DNA of 33,260 nucleotides from an uncultured Opitutia bacterium (GTDB lineage Bacteria; Verrucomicrobiota; Verrucomicrobiia; Opitutales; Opitutaceae). The notes under the pieces are model-generated. The model did no database searches. It worked only from the letters and a program-made list of their open reading frames with translations, and had not been told where the DNA came from. The position numbers and the translations under genes are program-made. Where the stretch lies: assembly GCA_903948415.1 (NCBI GenBank), contig CAJAYO010000090.1, positions 1 through 33,260 on the forward strand. The letters run 5' to 3'. Numbering within the stretch: position 1 is the stretch's first letter; each line of letters starts with the position of its first letter. Below are positions 8,367 to 17,382 of the stretch, in pieces.

Positions 8367-10082
8367 ATGACCCTCGGTGTGCCATACCTCGCGGCGAAGG
8401 TTTCCGGACGGAGGGCGGGGTTGCGGCAATGGGTTGCGGTCGGCGCACTGGGCGCGGTGCTGATGGGTGGGGGCGGAATGATTCTGTCGGCGGCGGACGC
8501 AGCCGCGGGCAGGGTCTTCGCCGTGAACGACCAAGAGGTGTTGAACCCCGTGACGAGCGGGCGCGTGCGGTTGGCGGGGGCGTTGGCGGTGCGTTTCGTC
8601 GGGCGGATTCGGCCGCACGAGGCGTCGGTGTATTCGTTCTTCGGGCCGGGCGTCGAGGCGGTCGAAGGCACGTCGGAGCGCGTGATCCTGCCGGAAGGAT
8701 GGCTGGGCGAGGTGAGCTACGACCGGACGGCGCGGGCGGTCACGCTGCGCAATCTGCGACGGAGCCACGCGCCGGCGTTTCCCGGGGTGGAGGGATTTGG
8801 CCACTACACGGTGGGTGGCCGCGGGGGAAAAGTGCTCGAGGTGACGAACCTGAACGACGCCGGACCGGGGAGTTTTCGGGCGGCCGTGCGCGCGAAGGGG
8901 CCGCGCACCGTGGTGTTTCGCGTGTCGGGGACGATCGCGCTCGAGTCGGAGCGGAAGATTCGCGAGCCGTTTCTCACGATCGCGGCCCAGACGGCGCCGG
9001 GTGACGGCCTCTGCCTCAAGAAGTATCAGGTCAACTTCGACACGTCGCAGGTGATCATGGATTACGTGCGGTTTCGGCCGGGCGATGAGAAAGGGAAGGA
9101 GCAGGACGGATTGGGCGGCGCCGGCGATCACATTGTCATCGACCATTGTTCCGCGAGTTGGAGCGTGGACGAGACGTTTTCCATTAACCAAGCCTCGAAC
9201 CTCACGGTGCAGGGGTGCCTCGTGAGCGAGAGCCTTTACCACTCGCTGCACAAGAAGGGTAATCACGGTTACGGCGGGCTGTGGGGCGGGCCGGGCGGCT
9301 CGTGGCCTCACAACATCCTGGCGCATCATTCGAGCCGCAATCCGCGCGCGTCGGGCGAGGTGGACTCCGGGCTGATGGATTACCGCAACAACGTGATCTA
9401 CAATTGGGGGTTCAACAGCGCCTACGGGGGTGAGCTCTGGCCGAGGAATTGGAGCAACACTTCCGACAAGTCGGGCCCGGCGACGGACGACAACGTGCGC
9501 CGCCGGATTTTTCTGCAAAAGGATCCGCGCGGGAAAATGTATGCGGCGGGAAATTTCGTGGCGGGCTTTCCGGCGATCAGCGCCGACAACGGGAAGGGCG
9601 GCATCGATTTCGCAGCCGACGGGGAAGCGACGGAAAAGACGTTGCGCGTGGCTCAGCCTCTCGTGGTCGCCCCGGTCACCACGCAGCCGGCGGAAGTCGC
9701 GTCTGCGCGGGTGGTGGCGCAGGCGGGCGCCTCACGGGTGCGCGATGCGGTGGATCGGCGCGTGATCGAGGAGATTCGCACCGGCACGGCGAAGTTTGGC
9801 GCGAGTTACAAGGGGGGCGGGAAGGGGATCATTGATTCGCAGCGCGAGGTGGGCGGTTGGCCGGAGCTGCGGTCGTTGCCGGCGCCGACCGATTCCGACC
9901 ACGACGGGATGCCCGATGCGTGGGAGTTGGCCCGTGGACTCAATCCGCCTGATCCGGCCGACGGGGCGCAGGCGGCGCAGCCCGGCGGTTACACGAATCT
10001 CGAATTTTATCTCAACTCGCTGGTGTCGTCGTACGGCGCTGGCAGTAGCGCGGGGCTTCAGCCCGCGCCACGAAAACCCTGA
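8367..10082 (+). CDS. Secreted pectate-lyase-like polysaccharide lyase (beta-helix) with EF-hand-like C-terminal motif
   Basis: The 571-residue product is probably exported: residues about 22-44 form a hydrophobic segment ending in small residues. From about 135 it carries the hallmark of Verrucomicrobiota/Planctomycetota pectate-lyase-like proteins: AFPGVEGFGHYTVGGRGG, then LEVTNLNDAGPGSFRAAV, VFRVSGTI, and a right-handed beta-helix with IDHCSASWSVDE and the later YRNNVIYNWG. Residues about 509-520 (DSDHDGMPDAWE) match a calcium-binding EF-hand-like loop common at the end of these enzymes. It most likely cleaves pectate or a related uronic-acid polymer, but exact substrate is not provable. 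ATG 8367 was preferred to GTG 8334. The last ~13 residues are encoded by a REP-like element. Confidence 0.83.
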   Translation: MTLGVPYLAAKVSGRRAGLRQWVAVGALGAVLMGGGGMILSAADAAAGRVFAVNDQEVLNPVTSGRVRLAGALAVRFVGRIRPHEASVYSFFGPGVEAVEGTSERVILPEGWLGEVSYDRTARAVTLRNLRRSHAPAFPGVEGFGHYTVGGRGGKVLEVTNLNDAGPGSFRAAVRAKGPRTVVFRVSGTIALESERKIREPFLTIAAQTAPGDGLCLKKYQVNFDTSQVIMDYVRFRPGDEKGKEQDGLGGAGDHIVIDHCSASWSVDETFSINQASNLTVQGCLVSESLYHSLHKKGNHGYGGLWGGPGGSWPHNILAHHSSRNPRASGEVDSGLMDYRNNVIYNWGFNSAYGGELWPRNWSNTSDKSGPATDDNVRRRIFLQKDPRGKMYAAGNFVAGFPAISADNGKGGIDFAADGEATEKTLRVAQPLVVAPVTTQPAEVASARVVAQAGASRVRDAVDRRVIEEIRTGTAKFGASYKGGGKGIIDSQREVGGWPELRSLPAPTDSDHDGMPDAWELARGLNPPDPADGAQAAQPGGYTNLEFYLNSLVSSYGAGSSAGLQPAPRKP

Positions 10083-10115
10083 GTCCTCCGAGCGCGGGCT
10101 GAAGCATCGCGCTAC
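10045..10115. repeat. REP-like palindromic doublet (family A) across the lyase stop codon
   Basis: Two 24-nt arms, 10045-10068 and 10092-10115, are inverted copies matching at 22 of 24 positions. The left arm begins GTAGCGCGGGGCTTCAGCCC and the right arm ends CTGAAGCATCGCGCTAC. They are separated by 23 nt that contains the lyase TGA (10080-10082). Size and arrangement are those of REP/BIME elements, which are usually mobilised in trans by RAYT (TnpA-REP) transposases; none is in this window. The hairpin lies between two co-directional genes and could affect mRNA stability or termination. Confidence 0.82.
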
Positions 10116-10125
10116 CCCAATCATC

Positions 10126-11460
10126 ATGAACTTCACCCGCAGACAGTTTCTCGGCAGCACCGCGGCAGCGGTCATCGTCGGTGGCATGAAAGCGCAGGGC
10201 ACCGTCATCGGTGCGAACAACCGCATCCGCGTTTGCACGATCGGTTTCAACGGTCAGGGCGGCAGCCACATCAAGGACATCCTCGCGATGAAGGGTGACG
10301 CGGAATATGTCGCCCTTTGCGATGTGGACGCGAACGTCCGCGCGAAGGGTGCGGCGCTGGTGAAGGCCGCGCAGGGCAAGGAGCCGAAGCTCTACAAAGA
10401 CATGCGCGATGCGATGCAGGACAAAGATATCGATGTCGTCACGGTGGCGACGCCGAACCACTGGCACTCGCTGGCGGGCGTGTGGGCGTGTCAGGCGGGC
10501 AAAGATGCCTACATCGAGAAACCGATTTCCCACAATATCTACGAAGGCCGGCAGGTCGTGGCGGCGGCGGAAAAGTATAGGCGCATCGTGCAGCACGGCA
10601 CGCAGAGCCGCTCGAACGGCACGCTCATCCGCGACATGAAGCTGATGCACGGCGGGTTCATCGGGAAAATCGTCGAGTCGCGCGGCTACGTTTACAAGAA
10701 CGGCAACCGCGGTTCCATCGGTCACGGCAAGCCCGGGCCGGTGCCGGAGCATCTCGACTGGTCGCTTTGGCAGGGGCCCGCGCAGGAGCGGGCATTCATG
10801 ATCAACACCGACCGGAAAAAGCCCGGCCTGTATGTGCACTACGATTGGCACTACTTCTGGGAATACGGCAACGGCGAGATCGGGAACCAGGGGGTGCACG
10901 AAATGGACATTGCGTGCTGGGGTCACAACCGGGGACTGCCCATCCGCGTGCACAGCGCGGGCGGGCGCTTCGGACTCGACGACGACGGCCAGGCGCCGAA
11001 CACGCAGGCGACGACGTTTTCGTATGAGGACGGGTCGATCCTGACGTTTCAGGTGCGCAACCTCGGGTCGTTCGAGGAGGCCGAGGGCGGCAACTGCGGC
11101 AACAGTTTCTTTGGCACGAAGGGCTACTACGTTCGGGGCAAAGGTTTCTTCTCCTATAAAGAAAACAAGGGCGGTGCGCGTGAATCCATCCCGGTGCCGG
11201 AAAACGCCCCGAAGCCGCCGAAGGGCGACAAGTGGCAGCGCTTCTTTGCCGCCGTGCGCTCGCGCAAGCCGGCCGACCTCCCCATGTCGCCGCTCGAAGC
11301 GCATCAGTCCTGCGTGCATTGCCATCTGGGCAACATCGCGTTTCGCGCGGGTCGCTCGCTGGAGTTCGACCCGAAGGCCGAACGCTTCAAGGACGCCGCG
11401 TTCAATCCTCAGCTCACGCGCGAATACCGGAAGAACTTCGAAGTTCCGCAGATCGCTTAA
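10126..11460 (+). CDS. Gfo/Idh/MocA-family oxidoreductase with Tat signal
   Basis: The 444-residue NAD(P)-dependent sugar or cyclitol oxidoreductase-type protein begins with a twin-arginine signal (TRRQFLGSTAAAVIVGG), so it probably folds with cofactor and is exported. The Rossmann domain has a GFNGQGG dinucleotide loop (about 40-46) and the family motif EKP at 131-133 (IEKPISHN). The C-terminal domain contains YGNGEIGNQGVHEMD. Exported members in Verrucomicrobiota and Bacteroidota often act on glycans through tightly bound NAD; GH109 glycosidases belong to this fold, but I cannot assign that activity. It lies 43 bp after the lyase and 27 bp before the TonB receptor, suggesting a joint role in saccharide use. 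Confidence 0.88.
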   Translation: MNFTRRQFLGSTAAAVIVGGMKAQGTVIGANNRIRVCTIGFNGQGGSHIKDILAMKGDAEYVALCDVDANVRAKGAALVKAAQGKEPKLYKDMRDAMQDKDIDVVTVATPNHWHSLAGVWACQAGKDAYIEKPISHNIYEGRQVVAAAEKYRRIVQHGTQSRSNGTLIRDMKLMHGGFIGKIVESRGYVYKNGNRGSIGHGKPGPVPEHLDWSLWQGPAQERAFMINTDRKKPGLYVHYDWHYFWEYGNGEIGNQGVHEMDIACWGHNRGLPIRVHSAGGRFGLDDDGQAPNTQATTFSYEDGSILTFQVRNLGSFEEAEGGNCGNSFFGTKGYYVRGKGFFSYKENKGGARESIPVPENAPKPPKGDKWQRFFAAVRSRKPADLPMSPLEAHQSCVHCHLGNIAFRAGRSLEFDPKAERFKDAAFNPQLTREYRKNFEVPQIA

Positions 11461-11487
11461 GCGGGACCCTTCCCATCGCCCATCGCC

Positions 11488-14400
11488 ATGACCGCCATAC
11501 CCCAGCGCCTCTCGTGGGCCGCCGTGCTTATCACGACGGCGGTCCACGCCCAATCCGTCCCTCCGCTGCCGAACGCCGGGGCGTCCGCCGCGGATCCTGT
11601 CCAACTCAGTCCCTTCGAGGTCACGGCCGACACGAAGGGCTACTTCTCCGGCAACACGATGTCCGGCACGCGCCTCAACTCGAAACTCGAGGACATCGGT
11701 GCGGCCATCACCGTGATGACGAAGGAGCAGATGGCGGATTTCGCGCTGCTCGATATCAACGACATTTTTCTCTACTCGGTCGGTACCGAGGGCAGCGGTG
11801 ATTACACGGACTTCGCCGTGAACAACGCCGGCAGCGTGGCGGACAACGTCCAGAACAACCCCCGCGGCGCGAACCGCATGCGCGGCATCGGCGCGGCCAA
11901 CCTCTCGCTGGGCAACATCGCCACCTCGGGGCTGACGCCCGTGGATCCCCTGAACATCGAGGGCGTCGAGATCAGCCGTGGCCCGAATGCCAATGTTTTC
12001 GGTCTCGGGAGCGCCGGCGGCACGCTCAATATGATCCCGGCGAACGCCCATACCACCAAGGACCGCACGCAGGTGGGTTCGCGCGCGGACAGCCTGGGTG
12101 GTTACCGGTTCGACCTCGATGCGAACCGCGTGCTCTTGAAAAACCGCCTCGCGTTTCGGGTGAGCGGCGCGTTCCAGCACGACGGCTATGTGCGCAAACC
12201 GTCCGGCACCGATACGGTGCGCTACAACGGCATGGTGCAGTTCAAACCCTTCAAGTGGACGACGCTCAACGCGTCCTATTCCTCCTACCGGATGAACGGC
12301 AACCGGCCCAACACGATCATGCCGCGCGACGGCATTTCCTACTGGCTCGCGAGCGGCAAGCCCGCGTGGGACCCGGTCACCTCGACCTATACCGTCAACG
12401 GCACGACGATCGGCCTCAACGGCCCGGGCCCCGCGGTCACGCGCACCGCGATCACGAGTGACGCCACTATTCCGGATTTTTTTCAGCGGACGTTTTCCGG
12501 CGCCGACAAGAGCTACGTGTTCGTCGACCAAGGCGCGGTCGCCTACTGGACAACGCCCACGGGCAACGCCAACGCGTCCGTCTCGCCGCTGCTCAACAAC
12601 TCCAGCAACCGCTACATGGCGGCGAGTCCGGCGACGGGCGTTGCCTCCGGACGCATCACGAGCCAGCCGCTCTTCACCACGACGCCGACGCTCAGCGACA
12701 AGACCTACTACGACTGGTCCGAGGTGAATCTCGGCGCGATGAACCGGCTGATGGACCGCACGCGGCAATATCGCGTGCAACTCCAGCAGGTGTTTCTCAG
12801 CACGCCGCGCCATACGGTCGTGGGCTCGGGCGATTGGGCGCGCGAAGATTCGTTGCGCTACCAACGCAATATTTTCGGAACGGCCGCGACGAATACGCTC
12901 TTGGTGGATGTGAACTCCCGCCTGCTCGACGGCTCGCCGAATCCGTTTTTCGGCCGGCCGTATGTCGGTCTCGACCAGCCGCTCACGCAGTGGATTCCCG
13001 GCCGCAGCGAGACGTTTCGGGCGCAGCTCGCCTACAAGCTTGATCTCACGCGGGAGAAGTCCTGGGTCCGGTGGCTCGGTCTGCACAACCTGACCGGCTA
13101 CGACGAATACGGCTACGCGTGGACGCGGCGCTACAGTTACCGCGACGTTCTCGCTTCGAATCACGCGTGGGTGCCGCCCGGGGCGCTGCCGGCCCTGAAC
13201 GGCAGCATCAACGGTGGCCAGACGGCGGCCGCGGCGCGCTTCCGCGGCTACTTCCGCTACTACCTCGGGGATGCCACCGGCACGAACGTCGATCATGCTC
13301 CGAGCACGTTTAACTACGGCCCGGCGACCTACGTGTGGGGCAACGCCGCGACGGGCGTTTTTCAACGGGAGCCGGCGGTGCTCGACCAGCGTCCCACCCT
13401 CGACAGTGCGGGCGGCGGCAGCAATGCGCAGACGATCACGAAGAGCACGGGCGCGGTCATTCAGAGTATGTGGCTCGGCAACCGGCTCGTGACGACGTTC
13501 GGGACCCGGGACGACAACGTTTACGACAAGCGTGGCACCGAGCCGCGCCTGCTGCTCCCGGACGGCAGCGATTTCAATTATCAGGTCATGAACGGCTGGG
13601 CGCCCGGCGACTACGCGAAGAACGGCGGACCGACGAAGACGGCGGGGGCGGTCTTCCGGCCGTTTCGCGACGTGGGCTTTATCCACCGCGCCGGGCAGCA
13701 GGGCGGGGCGACGGGCTTCGCGGCGCGCGTGCTCGATGGACTTTCGCTCACCTACAACCAGAGCGACAGCTTCAATCCGCAGGGGCCGCAGCAGGACCAG
13801 TTTCGCCGGCAACTGCCGAACTCCACGGGGGAGGGCAAGGACTGGGGCTTTTGGCTGAACCTGAACGACGGCAAGTTTGTGCTGCGGGTGAATCGGTTTG
13901 AGACGAAGCGCATCAAGACCCGCGGCGGCGATGCGGCGACGATTGCGCAACGCAGCCTGCGGATCGACGTGTTTCAGAGCGACGCGTGGCAGTTGGTGAA
14001 CAACGCGCGGGCGTGGATCACCCAGTTCAACCCGACCTTCACGCCGGCGCAGGTGGACGCCGAGATCGCGCGGCAGACCGGGCTCTCCGTCGAGGAACAG
14101 CGCGAACTCCAGCTCCCAGATCCGGGGATTTCGTCGACCCAAGACGTGGAATCGCGCGGCACGGAGATCGAGTTGAACTTCAATCCGAGCAAGTACTGGA
14201 CGCTGCAGTCATCGTTCAGCGACACCGAGACGATCAACACGAACGTCAACCCGGCGACGACCGAATGGATTGCGCGGCGCCTGCCGTTTTGGACCAAGAT
14301 CGTCGACCCGCGCACAAACACGCTGTGGTGGGATACCCCCTACGGTGGGAACACGGCGCACAGCTATTTCACGAACAGCGTCGATCTGCCCTTTAAGATT

Positions 14401-14829
14401 CTCCAGCAGCAGCAGGGGAAGGCGAATCCGCAGGTCCGCCGCTACCGCCTCAAGGCGTCGACGAGCTACCAGCTGGCCGGGCTCACCCAGCATCGGATTC
14501 TGCGCAATTTCAATGTCGGCGGGGCGGTGCGGTGGGAGGACAAGGCGGGGATCGGCTACTACGGCGTGCAGACGTTTCCCGCGTCGATCACCGAGCTCGA
14601 TCCGAACCGTCCGATCTACGACAAGGCGCATTATTATGTGGATGCCTTTGTGAGCTACCGCCTGAAGCTCTTCGCGAACAAAGTCGGCGCCACGCTTCAA
14701 CTCAACGCCCGCAACCTCGGTGAAAACGGCCGCCTGCAACCCGTGGGCGCTTTCCCGAATGGCACACCGCTCGCCTACCGCATCGTCGATCCCGCGCTCT
14801 ACATTTTGCAGGTGAAATTTGACCTGTGA
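11488..14829 (+). CDS. TonB-dependent outer membrane receptor
   Basis: The 1113-residue product has a signal peptide (cleavage likely after ...TAVHAQ, about residue 22). An acidic segment follows with VQLSPFEVTAD at about 38-48, a TonB-box-region motif I associate with Opitutaceae receptors. The plug domain contains LNSKLEDIGAAITVMTKEQM and VDPLNIEGVEISRGPNANVFGLGSAGG, the classic plug core. The rest is a large beta-barrel of about 22 strands ending YILQVKFDL. Such receptors import oligosaccharides, siderophores or vitamins. Context with a lyase and oxidoreductase favours a uronic-acid oligosaccharide, which is inference. No SusD-like partner is present. A very long antisense frame across the gene is a GC artefact. 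Confidence 0.93.
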   Translation: MTAIPQRLSWAAVLITTAVHAQSVPPLPNAGASAADPVQLSPFEVTADTKGYFSGNTMSGTRLNSKLEDIGAAITVMTKEQMADFALLDINDIFLYSVGTEGSGDYTDFAVNNAGSVADNVQNNPRGANRMRGIGAANLSLGNIATSGLTPVDPLNIEGVEISRGPNANVFGLGSAGGTLNMIPANAHTTKDRTQVGSRADSLGGYRFDLDANRVLLKNRLAFRVSGAFQHDGYVRKPSGTDTVRYNGMVQFKPFKWTTLNASYSSYRMNGNRPNTIMPRDGISYWLASGKPAWDPVTSTYTVNGTTIGLNGPGPAVTRTAITSDATIPDFFQRTFSGADKSYVFVDQGAVAYWTTPTGNANASVSPLLNNSSNRYMAASPATGVASGRITSQPLFTTTPTLSDKTYYDWSEVNLGAMNRLMDRTRQYRVQLQQVFLSTPRHTVVGSGDWAREDSLRYQRNIFGTAATNTLLVDVNSRLLDGSPNPFFGRPYVGLDQPLTQWIPGRSETFRAQLAYKLDLTREKSWVRWLGLHNLTGYDEYGYAWTRRYSYRDVLASNHAWVPPGALPALNGSINGGQTAAAARFRGYFRYYLGDATGTNVDHAPSTFNYGPATYVWGNAATGVFQREPAVLDQRPTLDSAGGGSNAQTITKSTGAVIQSMWLGNRLVTTFGTRDDNVYDKRGTEPRLLLPDGSDFNYQVMNGWAPGDYAKNGGPTKTAGAVFRPFRDVGFIHRAGQQGGATGFAARVLDGLSLTYNQSDSFNPQGPQQDQFRRQLPNSTGEGKDWGFWLNLNDGKFVLRVNRFETKRIKTRGGDAATIAQRSLRIDVFQSDAWQLVNNARAWITQFNPTFTPAQVDAEIARQTGLSVEEQRELQLPDPGISSTQDVESRGTEIELNFNPSKYWTLQSSFSDTETINTNVNPATTEWIARRLPFWTKIVDPRTNTLWWDTPYGGNTAHSYFTNSVDLPFKILQQQQGKANPQVRRYRLKASTSYQLAGLTQHRILRNFNVGGAVRWEDKAGIGYYGVQTFPASITELDPNRPIYDKAHYYVDAFVSYRLKLFANKVGATLQLNARNLGENGRLQPVGAFPNGTPLAYRIVDPALYILQVKFDL

Positions 14830-14937
14830 CGGGCGGCGCGGTTTGACGGCACGGGGCAAGCGTGCGCCGGCTTGCACGGGCGAGCGAGTCGTCCAATCGG
14901 CTGCTGGCGGGCCGGCTGAACGTCGTGCGCGGTGGCG

Positions 14938-15405
14938 TTACTTTTTTTTGTAGACCGTGGCCGGGTCGAAGAGCGGCTGGGACGTGAACTGCAGTTTGAA
15001 GGACGCGGGGTCGGCGGGGTTCACGTCGTCGGCGAGCTTGCGGTAGAAACAGGATTTGTAGCCGTTGTGGCAGCTGGCGTTGGCGGCGCCGGTTTGCTCG
15101 ACCTTGATGAGGAGCACGTCCTGGTCGCAATCGGTGCGGACTTCGCGGAGGTGCTGGACGTTGCCGGATTCTTCGCCTTTGACCCAGAGTTTGTTGCGGG
15201 AGCGGCTCCAGTAGGTGGCTTTTTTCGTCGTGAGCGTGTGCGTGAGGGACTGGGCGTTCATGAACGCGAACATGAGGACTTCGCCGGTGTGGACGTCCTG
15301 GGTAATGCAGGGGATCAGGCCGTCGGGGCCGAATTTCGGCTGCAGCGTCGTGCCGAGCTCGATGTCGGCGGTCGTGGTGCGGGCGGGAAAGACGTAGGTG
15401 CTCAT
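14938..15405 (-). CDS. hisI: Phosphoribosyl-AMP cyclohydrolase
   Basis: Third step of histidine biosynthesis: opening of the adenine ring of phosphoribosyl-AMP. The 155-residue product shows the metal site: Asp92, Asp94 and Asp96 with Cys93 (TDCDQD), then KVEQTG and the zinc cysteines Cys112 and Cys119 (SCHNGYKSCFYR). Earlier blocks LMFAFMN and TYWSRSRNKLWVKGE are characteristic. HisE is absent, so this is the monofunctional form. It is about 25 residues longer than usual, mainly through an N-terminal stretch and a C-terminal tail. No other his gene is nearby. It is separated from the upstream DUF971 gene by a REP-like doublet. Confidence 0.95.
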   Translation of the reverse strand: MSTYVFPARTTTADIELGTTLQPKFGPDGLIPCITQDVHTGEVLMFAFMNAQSLTHTLTTKKATYWSRSRNKLWVKGEESGNVQHLREVRTDCDQDVLLIKVEQTGAANASCHNGYKSCFYRKLADDVNPADPASFKLQFTSQPLFDPATVYKKK

Positions 15406-15424
15406 GGATGGAGAAATGCGTGGT

Positions 15425-15491
15425 GGAAGAGCCTGCTTGCAGGCGATGGGAAAATGAAAGGTCGGCGAATCGCCCGCCAGCGGGCTCCTCC
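15425..15491. repeat. REP-like palindromic doublet (family B) between the DUF971 gene and hisI
   Basis: Two 23-nt arms, 15425-15447 and 15469-15491, are inverted copies matching at 19 of 23 positions. Each arm is itself a small hairpin: GCCTGCTTGCAGGC in the left arm and GCCCGCCAGCGGGC in the right, the latter around a central CCAG. Arms are 21 nt apart. The sequence is unrelated to the element at 10045. It fills most of the gap between two minus-strand genes. No transposase is nearby. Confidence 0.78.
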
Positions 15492-15521
15492 CTCGGACTC
15501 GTGCAGGCCCGCGGTGGTCGC

Positions 15522-15821
15522 TCAGGTCGCGGCGAGTTTGCGCAGGTAGTCGTAGGTGTAGAGGCCGGTGTTGTGGCCGTCGCTGAAATCGAAGCGGACG
15601 GCGTAGTTGCCGACGATGGCCCAGCCGACGACCTGGACGCCGGGGAATTTCTTCGGGCCGTCGCCGCCGTATTTGTGGCCGAAAATGTCGACCTCGCCCA
15701 TGTTGCTGGCGCTGGGGGAGGCGGCGCGGAGCTTCTCGCAGGCGAGGTAGCTTTCCGCGCCATCGTCCCAGACGATGGCGACTTCGGTGCCGATGAGCTG
15801 GATATTGGTGGGCGCGTGCAT
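15522..15821 (-). CDS. DUF971 (gamma-butyrobetaine hydroxylase-like N-terminal domain) protein
   Basis: The 99-residue protein consists only of the DUF971 domain: early IVWDDG, a LACEKLRAASP stretch, and the C-terminal signature VGNYAVRFDFSDGHNTGLYTYDYLR. The domain is found alone in many bacteria, and fused to hydroxylases or Mrp-type ATPases. Its function is not established; links to metal or iron-sulfur handling have been suggested from fusions. Here the zinc-type cysteines of some members are not retained (only Cys28). It lies downstream of the GltD-like gene by 124 bp and upstream of hisI, all on one strand, but no functional link is evident. Confidence 0.85.
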   Translation of the reverse strand: MHAPTNIQLIGTEVAIVWDDGAESYLACEKLRAASPSASNMGEVDIFGHKYGGDGPKKFPGVQVVGWAIVGNYAVRFDFSDGHNTGLYTYDYLRKLAAT

Positions 15822-15945
15822 GGTGCGGAGGATCAGGAAGCGTTTTTTCCGCGGGGAAGGACAGCAAATTGTCCGCCGCGCGGGTGGCCCCAGCCCGGGG
15901 GGCCGGCGAAACGGGCGGACCGCGGACGTGAGGGACGGCGCGCGA

Positions 15946-17382
15946 TCAGACGGGGGCGGGCGGGAGCTTGGCGGCGAGCTGCCGGTGGATGCCGGCGGCG
16001 GCGTGGCGGGCGTCGCGGACGGCGTGGACCACGAGGCTGGGGCCGCGCACGGAGTCGCCCCCGGCGAAGACGCCGGGCAGGCTCGTCATTTGGTTGCGGT
16101 CGACGACGATGCCGCCCCACTCGTTGACCTTGATCGCGGAAAACTCGCTGTCCTCGGGGAACGACACGGGATCGAAGCCATAGGCGACGAGCACGAGGTC
16201 GACGTGGGCGTCGAATTCGGAGCCGGGTACGGCGCGCGGCTTACTGCGGCCGGAGGCGTCGGGGGCGCCGAGTTCCATCCGCACGCAGCGCACGCCGATG
16301 ATGCCGCCGCGGCCGTCGGGGAGGATCTCGGTCGGGTTGGTGAGAAACTGGAATTCGGCGCCTTCTTCGAGGGCGTTGTAGTATTCTTTGCGGCTGCCGG
16401 GCATGTTGGCGAAGTCGCGGCGATAGAGGCAGACGGCGGAGGCGGCGCCGGCGCGCAGGGCGGTGCGGAGGCAATCCATCGCCGTGTCGCCGCCGCCGAG
16501 GACGGCGACGTGTTTGCCGACGACGTCGATGGGCGGGAGGCCGACGAGGTCGGAGGCGACGTTTTTCTGGATGAGGAAGGGGAGGGCCTGTTCGACGCCG
16601 GACAAATGTTCGCCGGGGACGCCGGCGGTTTTGGATTTCTGCGCGCCGTGGCCGAGGAAGACCGCGTCGTGCGTGCGGCGGAGTTCCGCCAGGGAGACGT
16701 CGCGACCGATGGCGACGCCGAGGGTGAATTCGACCCCGCGTTTCGCGAGGAGGTCGACGCGCCGGGCAACGATGGATTTTTCGAGTTTGAAGGAGGGGAT
16801 GCCGTTGACGAGGAGGCCGCCGGGTAGGAGCAGCGACTCGAAGACGGTGACGGCGTAGCCGAGTTTGGCGAGTTCGTCGGCGCAGGCCATGCCGGCGGGA
16901 CCGGAGCCGATGATGGCGGCCCGGAGGCCGTTGGGCGTCGTGGGCGTGGCGTCGACGGCGTCGTGGGCGAAGGCGTATTCGTTGATGAACCGTTCCACGG
17001 AGCCGATGGCGACGGGGTCGCTCTTGCAGTTGAGGATGCAGGCGCCTTCGCAGAGCCGTTCCTGCGGGCAGACCCGCGAGCAGATCTCGGGCATGTTACT
17101 CGTCGCCTGAGAGAGGGCGGCGGCCTCGAGGAACTGGCCCTGGGCGGCGAGCGCGAGCCATTCCGGGATGCGGTTGGAGAGCGGGCAGGCCTGGGCGCAG
17201 AGGGCGTTGGGACACTGGATACAACGGCTGGCCTGTTCGCGGACCGTGGCTTCGTCGTAGTCGGAATAGATTTCGTTGAAATCGGCGACGCGCTCGGCGG
17301 CGGCGCGCTTGGGTGGCGCAGTCCGAGCGATGAGCGACCACGCGTATTTCGACGTGCTCGCATTGGGTGCCGTGGGGGGCAT
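15946..17382 (-). CDS. GltD-like NAD(P)H-dependent FAD/iron-sulfur oxidoreductase (glutamate synthase small-subunit family)
   Basis: The 478-residue product has an N-terminal domain with two cysteine sets for [4Fe-4S] clusters (Cys54, 57, 62, 66 and Cys101, 105, 111, 115). An FAD Rossmann motif follows at 158-164 (IGSGPAG), and a second NAD(P)H fold contains VLGGGDTAMDCLRTAL. The C-terminal FAD-contact segment is PGVFAGGDSVRGPSLVVHAV. This is the architecture of glutamate synthase beta subunit and of relatives such as PreT and NfnB, which feed electrons from NAD(P)H to a partner. No gltB or other partner lies next to it, so the acceptor is unknown. Length is normal for GltD. Confidence 0.88.
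   Translation of the reverse strand: MPPTAPNASTSKYAWSLIARTAPPKRAAAERVADFNEIYSDYDEATVREQASRCIQCPNALCAQACPLSNRIPEWLALAAQGQFLEAAALSQATSNMPEICSRVCPQERLCEGACILNCKSDPVAIGSVERFINEYAFAHDAVDATPTTPNGLRAAIIGSGPAGMACADELAKLGYAVTVFESLLLPGGLLVNGIPSFKLEKSIVARRVDLLAKRGVEFTLGVAIGRDVSLAELRRTHDAVFLGHGAQKSKTAGVPGEHLSGVEQALPFLIQKNVASDLVGLPPIDVVGKHVAVLGGGDTAMDCLRTALRAGAASAVCLYRRDFANMPGSRKEYYNALEEGAEFQFLTNPTEILPDGRGGIIGVRCVRMELGAPDASGRSKPRAVPGSEFDAHVDLVLVAYGFDPVSFPEDSEFSAIKVNEWGGIVVDRNQMTSLPGVFAGGDSVRGPSLVVHAVRDARHAAAGIHRQLAAKLPPAPV

Noticed and set aside
10012-14142. Antisense open frame of 1376 codons opposite the TonB receptor
   Set aside because: It is antisense to a clearly recognised receptor, its translation is Arg/Ala-rich without any domain, and high third-position GC removes stops from such frames. 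Similar artefacts lie at 5395-8448 and 27768-30875.
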